A DNA stretch of 11,582 nucleotides from Flavobacteriaceae bacterium UBA6268 (lineage in GTDB: Bacteria; Bacteroidota; Bacteroidia; Flavobacteriales; Flavobacteriaceae). The translations under genes and the position numbers were made by a program. The number at the start of each line of letters is the position of its first letter. The first letter of the stretch is position 1. Shown here piece by piece: positions 3,983-10,626 of the stretch. The notes under the pieces are model-generated. The model was not told the DNA's origin. It saw only the letters and a program-made list of their open reading frames with translations, and searched no databases. The stretch covers positions 1-11,582 of the forward strand of contig DJVA01000014.1 of NCBI GenBank assembly GCA_002440705.1. The letters run 5' to 3'.

Positions 3983-5386
3983 ATGAAACCATTTGTATTA
4001 AAAACCGAATTCAAAAAGCTGTTGGCAGATACACTAACCCCTGTGTCGGTCTATCTGCGCCTGCGGGATAAATTCCCGAACAGCCTGCTGTTGGAAAGTA
4101 GCGACTACCATACCAACGACAACAGCTATAGTTACATTTGCTGCAATCCCATTGCTAGTATAGAAGTTTGCAATGAAACCCTATCACAACGTTTCCCAGA
4201 TGGTTCCTACAAAGAGATTCCCATCACCCCAGAAACCGATGTCCCAGCAATTATTCAGTCATTCGCCGCTTCCTTTAAATCGGAAAAATCCACTTCTTTT
4301 AAATTCGTCACCAACGGATTGTTTGGATACATGAGTTATGACATGGTTCGTTATTTCGAAGCCATTTCCATCACAAAAAAAGAAGGCCATCTCCAAATTC
4401 CGGATGCCCATTATGCGGTATATCAAAACGTCATTGCCATCAATCATTTCAACAATGAGGCCTACCTCTTTTCACATGCTTATGAAAACGAAAATAATTT
4501 AAACGAACTTGAACAGTTACTAAAAGCCAAGAACTTTGCGGAATATCCTTTTCAAAAAAATGGCCCCGTGCAATCCAACCTGGAAGACCATGCGTTTAAA
4601 TCTTTGGTAAAAAAATGCAAGGAACACTGTGGGCGAGGCGATGTATTCCAAATTGTACCCAGCAAACGGTTTTCCCAAAATTTCACAGGCGATGAATTTA
4701 ACGTATACAGGGCCTTGCGAAGCATCAACCCCTCCCCTTACCTCTTTTATTTTGATTACGGAAACTTCAAGATATTTGGAAGCTCTCCCGAAGCGCAGTT
4801 GGTGGTTAAAAATGGAAAGGCAGAGATCCATCCCATAGCAGGGACCTTCAAGCGTACCGGCAATGATGAAAGGGATGCCGAATTGGCAAAACAATTGGCC
4901 GAAGACACCAAGGAAAACAGGGAGCATGTAATGTTGGTCGATCTGGCACGAAACGATTTAAGCAGGCACGGTCGTCACGTTTCAGTAGAAACTTTTAAGG
5001 AAGTACAGTACTTTTCGCATGTCATTCACTTAGTGAGCAAAGTAACGGCCAACATCCTCCGCGACACCCAGACCTTTCAGGTGGTTGCCGATACTTTCCC
5101 GGCCGGGACCTTAAGTGGAGCTCCAAAACACAAGGCCATGGAACTCCTGGAAAAATATGAAAACATAAATCGGGACTTTTACGGAGGTGCCATTGGGTTT
5201 ATGGATTTTCAAGGAAATTTCAATCATGCCATCATCATTCGTTCGTTTGTGAGCAAAAACCATTGCCTCCATTACCAGGCGGGCGCAGGAATTGTTTCCG
5301 ACAGTAACGAAGAAAAAGAATTACAGGAAGTCTATCATAAACTAGGGGCACTGACCAAAGCATTGGACCTCGCCGAAACATTTTAA
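3983..5386 (+). CDS. trpE: Anthranilate synthase component I
   Basis: TrpE converts chorismate, with ammonia supplied by TrpG, to anthranilate, the first step of tryptophan synthesis in the cytoplasm. From the ATG at 3983 the protein has 467 residues; the longer open frame reaching back into the terminator has no proper start. The LLES motif (residues 36-39) corresponds to the tryptophan feedback-binding site of other TrpE proteins, so end-product inhibition is likely. The chorismate-binding domain shows GDVFQIVPSKRF (219-230), PIAGT (284-288; the Ala favours TrpE over PabB, which has Lys), HVMLVDLARNDLSR (315-328), FPAGTLSGAPK (372-382) and YQAGAGIVSDSNEEKE (431-446). It contains no Trp residue. 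trpG follows after 2 bases. Expression is under the attenuator just upstream. Confidence 0.97.
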   Translation: MKPFVLKTEFKKLLADTLTPVSVYLRLRDKFPNSLLLESSDYHTNDNSYSYICCNPIASIEVCNETLSQRFPDGSYKEIPITPETDVPAIIQSFAASFKSEKSTSFKFVTNGLFGYMSYDMVRYFEAISITKKEGHLQIPDAHYAVYQNVIAINHFNNEAYLFSHAYENENNLNELEQLLKAKNFAEYPFQKNGPVQSNLEDHAFKSLVKKCKEHCGRGDVFQIVPSKRFSQNFTGDEFNVYRALRSINPSPYLFYFDYGNFKIFGSSPEAQLVVKNGKAEIHPIAGTFKRTGNDERDAELAKQLAEDTKENREHVMLVDLARNDLSRHGRHVSVETFKEVQYFSHVIHLVSKVTANILRDTQTFQVVADTFPAGTLSGAPKHKAMELLEKYENINRDFYGGAIGFMDFQGNFNHAIIIRSFVSKNHCLHYQAGAGIVSDSNEEKELQEVYHKLGALTKALDLAETF

Positions 5387-5388
5387 AC

Positions 5389-5955
5389 ATGAAAATCCTA
5401 GTCATCGATAATTACGACAGTTTTGTTTACAACCTCGTTCATTATCTGGAAGAGTTTGGTTGTGAGGTCACCGTGGTTCGGAACGACCAATTTGCCTTGG
5501 AAGCTGTAGCGGCCTTCGACAAAATCCTGTTATCCCCTGGGCCTGGAATTCCGGACGAGGCTGGGCTTTTAAAACCCCTCATTCGGCAATATGCTGGCAA
5601 GAAGCCCATTCTGGGTGTTTGCTTGGGACAACAGGCAATTGGTGAAGTTTTTGGTGGAACACTCATCAACCTAGAACAGGTATTTCATGGAGTTGCTACT
5701 AAAGCCAAGATTTTGGTAGCCGACGAGCCATTGTTCAGGGGTTTAGGTAAAGAGATTGAAGTGGGGCGTTACCATTCGTGGGTGGTAGGAAGAGATCCCT
5801 TTCCCGAAAGCCTGGAAATTACCTCAGTGGACGAAAGGGGACAAATTATGTCGCTACGGCATCGAACATTCGACCTGCGGGGAGTGCAATTCCATCCGGA
5901 AAGTGTATTGACCCCAAAAGGAAAACGCATCATCAAAAACTGGATCGAAAGCTAA
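5389..5955 (+). CDS. trpG: Anthranilate synthase component II (glutamine amidotransferase)
   Basis: This 188-residue class I glutamine amidotransferase frees ammonia from glutamine for TrpE. It shows NYDSFVYNLVHYL (residues 8-20), the oxyanion-hole motif SPGPG (49-53), the nucleophile loop GVCLGQQAIGE with Cys78, and FHPES with His169 and Glu171 completing the catalytic triad. It is a free-standing subunit, not fused to TrpD as in enterobacteria. Homologues are often also shared with para-aminobenzoate synthase (as PabA), and that dual role is possible here because no other amidotransferase is visible. It starts 2 bases after trpE and ends 1 base before trpD, so translation is likely coupled. 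Confidence 0.96.
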   Translation: MKILVIDNYDSFVYNLVHYLEEFGCEVTVVRNDQFALEAVAAFDKILLSPGPGIPDEAGLLKPLIRQYAGKKPILGVCLGQQAIGEVFGGTLINLEQVFHGVATKAKILVADEPLFRGLGKEIEVGRYHSWVVGRDPFPESLEITSVDERGQIMSLRHRTFDLRGVQFHPESVLTPKGKRIIKNWIES

Positions 5956-5956
5956 A

Positions 5957-6952
5957 ATGAAGGAAATTCTCAACCGATTGATCAATCACGAGCAACTCAC
6001 CAAAGAGGAGGCCAAGAATGTTTTGGTGAAAATATCCAGAGGCCATTTCAATCCCAGTGAGATTGCGGCCTTCATGACCGTTTTCATGATGCGAAGCGTC
6101 TCCTTAGAGGAATTGGAGGGCTTTAGGGATGCCTTGTTGGAATTGTGTGTAAGGGTCCCTTTTGAAGAGTACAATACCATCGATCTTTGTGGAACCGGCG
6201 GCGATGCCAAAAACACGTTCAATATTTCTACATTGGCTTCCTTTGTCACTGCCGGTGCGGGCGTATTGGTTTCCAAACATGGCAATTATGGGGTATCCTC
6301 CACAAGTGGTAGCAGCAACGTGATGGAAGCTTTGGGCATCAAATTCAGTAAGGATGTCGATTTTTTAAAACGCTGTTTGGACGAGGCTGGGATTTGCGTC
6401 ATGCACGCTCCGCTTTTTCATCCTGCCATGAAGCATGTGGCTCCTATCAGAAAGGAATTAGGGGTCAAGACCTTTTTCAACATGTTGGGTCCTATGGTAA
6501 ATCCCGCATTTCCTAAAAATCAATTGGTTGGGGTATTCAGTCTGGAACTAGCACGAATGTACGGATACCTCTATCAAAAAGGAACCAAAAACTTTGCTGT
6601 CGTACATGCATTGGACGGGTATGATGAAATTTCCCTAACGGGGCCCTCAAAAATAATTTCCCGCAACGCGGAACGTATGTTACAACCATTCGATCTGGGC
6701 ATTCGACAAATTTTACCTGAAGCCATTTATGGGGGCAACACCGTGGAAACTGCGGCTGAAATTTTTATGAATATCTTGAAAGGAAATGGTACCGTAGCAC
6801 AAAATAACGTAGTTTGTGTTAATGCAGGGCTAGCTGTAGCAACAGCTCAAAACTGCAGTCTGGAAGAAGGTTTCACTAAGGCGGAAACATCATTGAACGA
6901 AGGAAGTGCTTTAAAAACATTCCAAAAACTCCAAAAACTAAGTAGGGTATGA
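5957..6952 (+). CDS. trpD: Anthranilate phosphoribosyltransferase
   Basis: TrpD joins anthranilate to phosphoribosyl pyrophosphate, releasing pyrophosphate. At 331 residues it is of normal length. The phosphoribosyl-binding signature CGTGGDAKNTFNIST is at residues 78-92. KHGNYGVSSTSGSSNVMEALG (residues 107-127, written here in full family order) corresponds to the second conserved block, usually KHGNRSVSS; the Tyr-Gly in place of Arg-Ser is a variation. FNMLGPMVNPA (residues 174-184) matches the conserved LGPLxNP segment. The start lies 1 base after the trpG stop codon, and the final ATGA overlaps the trpC start by 4 bases. No Trp residues are present. Confidence 0.96.
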   Translation: MKEILNRLINHEQLTKEEAKNVLVKISRGHFNPSEIAAFMTVFMMRSVSLEELEGFRDALLELCVRVPFEEYNTIDLCGTGGDAKNTFNISTLASFVTAGAGVLVSKHGNYGVSSTSGSSNVMEALGIKFSKDVDFLKRCLDEAGICVMHAPLFHPAMKHVAPIRKELGVKTFFNMLGPMVNPAFPKNQLVGVFSLELARMYGYLYQKGTKNFAVVHALDGYDEISLTGPSKIISRNAERMLQPFDLGIRQILPEAIYGGNTVETAAEIFMNILKGNGTVAQNNVVCVNAGLAVATAQNCSLEEGFTKAETSLNEGSALKTFQKLQKLSRV

Positions 6953-7731
6953 CCATACTAGATCAAATAAACCAATACAAGAAAAAAGAAGTGGAGGCAA
7001 AAAAAAATACCCTCCCTATCAAGGTTTTGGAACAAAGCAACCATTTTGGAAGAAAACCACTTTCACTGGTAGCCTCGCTTCAAAAAAAAGAGATCGGCAT
7101 CATTGCAGAACACAAACGGAAATCACCCAGCAAGTCGGTTATTAATGACAAAGTAGCACTTCCAGAAGTAGTGAAAGTGTATCAAAATGCTGGTGCTTCG
7201 GGTATATCAATACTTACAGACACGTTTTATTTTGGAGGTTCACTAGCAGATTTAGCTCTTGCGAGGGCTATGGTTCCTTTGCCTATTCTTAGGAAGGATT
7301 TTATCATAGACCCCTACCAAATTATTGAAGCCAAAGCTTTTGGTGCCGATGTAATTTTGTTGATTGCCGCAAGTTTATCCCAAACAGAAATAAAGGAGTT
7401 TTCAGCATTGGCCCAGTCCATCGGTTTGGAAGTACTGGTAGAAATTCATGCCGAACTCGAACTGAAAAAGGCAATACACCCTACTGTAAACCTCATAGGG
7501 GTTAACAATAGAAATCTGAAGACTTTTGAAGTTTCCATTGAAAAAAGTATTCAACTTTCCGAAAAAATTCCCGCTGAATTTGTAAAAATCTCCGAAAGTG
7601 GTATTGGAACTATTGAATCTATTACAACCCTACAAAAGTACGGTTTCAAAGGATTTTTGATGGGAGAACATTTTATGAAAAGCATGCAACCGGGAGCAAT
7701 GGCCCAACAGTTTATTCAGCAATTAACATGA
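6949..7731 (+). CDS. trpC: Indole-3-glycerol-phosphate synthase
   Basis: TrpC closes the indole ring by decarboxylating and cyclising carboxyphenylamino-deoxyribulose phosphate. This 260-residue TIM barrel shows IIAEHKRKSPSKS (residues 51-63) with Glu54 and Lys56; the His at 55 replaces the usual Ile or Val. It also has LRKDFIIDPYQI (114-125; catalytic Lys116), EVLVEIH (161-167; Glu165), GVNNRNL (184-190) and KISESGI (213-219). It is a single-domain protein, not fused to TrpF as in Escherichia coli. It overlaps trpD and trpF by 4 bases each (ATGA), typical of translational coupling. No Trp residues. Confidence 0.96.
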   Translation: MTILDQINQYKKKEVEAKKNTLPIKVLEQSNHFGRKPLSLVASLQKKEIGIIAEHKRKSPSKSVINDKVALPEVVKVYQNAGASGISILTDTFYFGGSLADLALARAMVPLPILRKDFIIDPYQIIEAKAFGADVILLIAASLSQTEIKEFSALAQSIGLEVLVEIHAELELKKAIHPTVNLIGVNNRNLKTFEVSIEKSIQLSEKIPAEFVKISESGIGTIESITTLQKYGFKGFLMGEHFMKSMQPGAMAQQFIQQLT

Positions 7732-8354
7732 AGCCGAAAATCAAAATATGTGGGATGAAACACAATGTAGCAGAAATTGTTGCGCTGCAACCCGATTATT
7801 TGGGTTTCATCTTTCATAAAAAAAGTCCGAGGCATTTTGAAGGCGCCCTTCCTGTTGTAGCAAAACCTATAAAAAAAGTGGGGGTTTTTGTGGATGCTTC
7901 ACCGGAATTTGTAGCATCCAAAGTCATCATTTATGGATTGGATGTAATTCAACTTCATGGCGGGGAATCTCCAGAATATATGGAAAATCTACGTGCCCGT
8001 TTGGGGCAAACTAAAGAGATTTGGAAGGTTTTTTCTGTTGGAAATGATTTTGACTTTCACAAACTAAAGCCCTATGAGCAACTTGCCAATAAATTTCTTT
8101 TCGATACCCTGGGTAAAGAGCGTGGAGGAAATGGTGTTCCATTCAATTGGGACCTACTAGTCTCCTATCCTTACAAAAAGCCATTTATTTTGAGTGGAGG
8201 TATTAGCCTAAAGGTCATCCCAAAACTGAAACAATGGATTCAAAGTTCAGGCTTGCCCATCCATGCCATTGATGTAAACAGTCAATTCGAAATTGAACCC
8301 GGATTAAAAAATACACAGACCTTAAAACAATTAATCGATGAGTTATCTAGTTGA
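7728..8354 (+). CDS. trpF: Phosphoribosylanthranilate isomerase
   Basis: TrpF performs the Amadori isomerisation of phosphoribosyl anthranilate to the substrate of TrpC. It has 208 residues, normal for a monofunctional enzyme. KIKICGMK has the general base Cys8; the general acid Asp126 is in FLFDTLGKERGGNG (123-136). IQLHGGE (74-80), FILSGGIS (153-160) and IDVNSQFEIEPGLKN (181-195) complete the family pattern; the last block is more commonly DVSSGVE. It carries three of the operon's six Trp residues (99, 141, 170). The end overlaps trpB by 17 bases in a different frame. Confidence 0.95.
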   Translation: MKPKIKICGMKHNVAEIVALQPDYLGFIFHKKSPRHFEGALPVVAKPIKKVGVFVDASPEFVASKVIIYGLDVIQLHGGESPEYMENLRARLGQTKEIWKVFSVGNDFDFHKLKPYEQLANKFLFDTLGKERGGNGVPFNWDLLVSYPYKKPFILSGGISLKVIPKLKQWIQSSGLPIHAIDVNSQFEIEPGLKNTQTLKQLIDELSS

Positions 8355-9519
8355 TGAAAATGGATATTATGGAACCTTTGGAGGTGCTTTTATTCCCGAA
8401 ATGTTGTACCCCAATGTAGAAGAGCTCCGCCAGCAATACCTCAAAATTATTGGGGAAAAAGCGTTTCAGGAAACATTTCATAAGCTTTTAAGGGACTACG
8501 TGGGGCGTCCCACCCCCCTTTATTTCGCCGAGCGCCTTTCCGAAAAATACCAAACCAAGATTTATTTGAAACGAGAAGACCTTTGTCATACCGGCGCCCA
8601 TAAAATCAACAATACCATAGGACAAATACTATTGGCCCAACGCTTGGGAAAAACACGCATCATTGCGGAAACGGGAGCAGGACAACACGGGGTGGCTACT
8701 GCAACGGTCTGTGCGCTCATGGGGATGGAATGCATCGTGTATATGGGCGAAATCGATATTCATAGGCAAGCGCCCAACGTAGCACGAATGAAAATGCTAG
8801 GGGCGCAAGTTGTACCGGCTACTTCTGGCAGTAAAACACTTAAGGATGCCACCAACGAAGCCATCAGGGATTGGATTAACAACCCGGTAAACACTCATTA
8901 CATCATCGGCAGTGTGGTGGGACCGCATCCTTACCCCGATATGGTAGCACGTTTTCAAAGCGTGATTTCGGAAGAAGTACAAACCCAATTACTGGAAAAA
9001 GAAGGTAGGAAGCAGCCCGATTATGTGGTGGCTTGCGTGGGTGGGGGCAGTAATGCAGCGGGATTGTTTTACCATTTTTTGGAAAATCCAGAGGTAGGCA
9101 TTATTGCGGTTGAAGCAGCAGGCAAAGGAATCGATAGTGGGGAAAGCGCCGCTACTTCGGTTTTGGGAAAAGAAGGAATCATCCATGGCAGCAAAACCTT
9201 ATTGATGCAAACTCAAGATGGGCAGATTACCGAACCGTATTCCATTTCGGCCGGATTGGACTATCCGGGTGTAGGCCCCATGCATGCCAATTTATATGCA
9301 AGTGGAAGGGCCAAGTTCCTATCTATTACCGACGATGAGGCCATGCATGCAGGCTTGGAATTATGCCAACTGGAAGGCATCATCCCAGCCATAGAAAGCA
9401 GCCATGCTTTGGCCATCTTCAAAGAGCATCAGTTCAGTTCCTCAGCTATTGTCGTTTTAAATTTAAGTGGACGTGGAGATAAAGACCTAAACACATACAT
9501 CAATTATTTCAATTTATAA
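8338..9519 (+). CDS. trpB: Tryptophan synthase beta subunit
   Basis: TrpB condenses indole with serine to form tryptophan using pyridoxal phosphate, in an alpha2-beta2 complex with TrpA. The 393-residue protein begins MSYLVDENGYYGTFGGAFIP, matching the family start, which supports the ATG at 8338 within trpF. LKREDLCHTGAHKINNTIGQ (residues 77-96) contains the cofactor lysine Lys89. ETGAGQHGVATATV (111-124) has the catalytic Glu111. ACVGGGSNAAG (232-242) is the phosphate-binding loop. SAGLDYPGVGP (304-314) and NLSGRGDKD (375-383) are also conserved, placing it in the main TrpB1 class that pairs with TrpA. The junction to trpA is unusual: 85 bases filled by a hairpin-rich repeat. Confidence 0.97.
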   Translation: MSYLVDENGYYGTFGGAFIPEMLYPNVEELRQQYLKIIGEKAFQETFHKLLRDYVGRPTPLYFAERLSEKYQTKIYLKREDLCHTGAHKINNTIGQILLAQRLGKTRIIAETGAGQHGVATATVCALMGMECIVYMGEIDIHRQAPNVARMKMLGAQVVPATSGSKTLKDATNEAIRDWINNPVNTHYIIGSVVGPHPYPDMVARFQSVISEEVQTQLLEKEGRKQPDYVVACVGGGSNAAGLFYHFLENPEVGIIAVEAAGKGIDSGESAATSVLGKEGIIHGSKTLLMQTQDGQITEPYSISAGLDYPGVGPMHANLYASGRAKFLSITDDEAMHAGLELCQLEGIIPAIESSHALAIFKEHQFSSSAIVVLNLSGRGDKDLNTYINYFNL

Positions 9520-9524
9520 ATTAG

Positions 9525-9600
9525 TAGGGCGTTGCCCCAAAAATGGGGCCGGGCTTTCGGCCATACTTGGTATCTGCCTCAATCCCTAACGCAACGTTAG
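9525..9600 (+). repeat. REP-like hairpin repeat between trpB and trpA
   Basis: Four short inverted repeats are packed into 76 bases: GCCCC/GGGGC (9534-9538 with 9545-9549), GGCCG/CGGCC (9547-9551 with 9558-9562), ATAC/GTAT (9563-9566 with 9570-9573) and CTAACG/CGTTAG (9586-9591 with 9595-9600). The start GGGCGTTGCCC, the middle CCGGGCTTTCGGCC and the end CAATCCCTAACGCAA match my memory of a short repeat found between genes in many Bacteroidota genomes, usually with a longer central hairpin. GCGTT near the left end and AACGC near the right end are inverted. It encodes no protein. Assignment to a known repeat family is from memory and not checked; the hairpins are visible directly. Confidence 0.7.
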
Positions 9601-9604
9601 CATC

Positions 9605-10369
9605 ATGAACAGACTTCAGCAAAAACTTCAGGAAAATAAAAAATTACTTTCCATTTATTTCACAGCTGGATATCCCCAATTGGAAGATACAGTACCCATC
9701 ATACAATCTTTAGAAGAAAGTGGCGTCGATTTTATTGAAATTGGATTGCCCTTCAGCGATCCATTGGCCGATGGTCCTACCATTCAGAAGAGTTCCACCA
9801 AAGCGCTTAAAAATGGGATGACCACTTCCCTATTGTTCCAACAATTGGAAGGTATCCGGGATCATGTAAATATTCCACTTGTCCTAATGGGTTATTTTAA
9901 CCCAATCTTACAATTTGGTGTAGCTTCCTTTTGCAAGCAGTGCAAAGCAGTAGGCATTGATGGGCTAATCCTTCCTGACCTACCTTTACAGGAATATCGA
10001 AAAAACTACCAATCCCTTTTTGAGAAATACAGCCTCCCCATCATTTTTTTGATTACCCCCCAAACAACCGAAGGCCGTATTCGTGAAATCGACCAATCCA
10101 GCACCTCATTTATTTATATGGTGAGCAGTGCCAGTACTACTGGTTCGCAAGGAGCATTTGGCGGGATACAGCAAAATTATTTTAAACGTATTGCGGATAT
10201 GAATCTCAAACACCCTCAAATTGTGGGTTTTGGAATCCACGACAAAAAAACCTTCACTGCAGCAACAACATTCGCTAAAGGAGCCATTGTGGGCAGTGCA
10301 TTTATTAATATGCTTGAAAAGGATGGTATGGGAGGCATTTCCACGTTCATAAAAAACATTCGGTTTTGA
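9605..10369 (+). CDS. trpA: Tryptophan synthase alpha subunit
   Basis: TrpA cleaves indole-glycerol phosphate to indole and glyceraldehyde phosphate and passes indole to TrpB through a tunnel. The 254-residue TIM barrel begins MNRLQQKLQENKKLLSIYFTAGYP, read here as residues 1-24. FIEIGLPFSDPLADGPTIQ (43-61) carries the catalytic residues Glu45 and Asp56. LMGYFNPI (94-101), GLILPDLP (120-127) and VGFGI (210-214) are further conserved parts of the barrel. YMVSSASTTG (residues 165-174) replaces the common YLLSRAGVTG and is typical of this lineage in my recollection. No Trp residues. It is the last trp gene; the gap to the Thx gene is 59 bases with no terminator, so read-through is possible. Confidence 0.96.
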   Translation: MNRLQQKLQENKKLLSIYFTAGYPQLEDTVPIIQSLEESGVDFIEIGLPFSDPLADGPTIQKSSTKALKNGMTTSLLFQQLEGIRDHVNIPLVLMGYFNPILQFGVASFCKQCKAVGIDGLILPDLPLQEYRKNYQSLFEKYSLPIIFLITPQTTEGRIREIDQSSTSFIYMVSSASTTGSQGAFGGIQQNYFKRIADMNLKHPQIVGFGIHDKKTFTAATTFAKGAIVGSAFINMLEKDGMGGISTFIKNIRF

Positions 10370-10428
10370 ATCCAACAATAGATTTCATAATTTACACAGG
10401 TCATTAAGTATAACCTAAATTATAATCT

Positions 10429-10548
10429 ATGGGAAAAGGAGACAAAAAATCACGCCGCGGTAAAATTGTAAGAGGCACTTATGGTAACCTACGACTTCGA
10501 AAAAAGAAAAAGGTAGAAAACATCAAATCACCGAAAAAGAAAAAATAA
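10429..10548 (+). CDS. thx: Small ribosomal protein Thx (bTHX family), 39 residues
   Basis: This very short frame encodes MGKGDKKSRRGKIVRGTYGN, followed by LRLRKKKK and a lysine-rich tail, then TAA. The MGKGDxxxRRGKIxRGTYGxxR pattern is that of Thx, the small basic protein bound to 16S rRNA in the head of the Thermus 30S subunit; homologues occur widely in Bacteroidota. About half of the residues are Lys or Arg. The start is fixed by the family N-terminus. It follows trpA by 59 bases, with no clear TAnnTTTG box before it, so it may use an unrecognised promoter or trp read-through. A strong terminator lies 28 bases downstream. Its length falls below common gene-calling limits. Confidence 0.92.
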   Translation: MGKGDKKSRRGKIVRGTYGNLRLRKKKKVENIKSPKKKK

Positions 10549-10576
10549 ATTTAACGGTGCCCTGAATAAAAAAAAG

Positions 10577-10610
10577 AACCCCTTCCTGTTTGGAAGGGGT
10601 TTTCTTTTTT
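10577..10610. terminator. Bidirectional terminator between the Thx gene and the T9SS protein
   Basis: AACCCCTTCC (10577-10586) pairs perfectly with GGAAGGGGTT (10592-10601) around TGTTT. An A-run lies on the left (10568-10575) and a T-run on the right (10600-10610), so the hairpin can end transcripts from both strands. It sits between the convergent Thx gene and the secreted-protein gene. Confidence 0.92.
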
Positions 10611-10626
10611 GGGAAATCAAGGATTA

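Noticed and set aside
4520..4927. Minus-strand open frame of 135 codons within trpE
   Set aside because: It is a shadow of the chorismate-binding domain coding sequence and shows no family features.
9534..9562. Rho-independent terminator after trpB
   Set aside because: The GC-rich hairpins are not followed by a T-run, and the next gene belongs to the same pathway; a repeat element explains them better.
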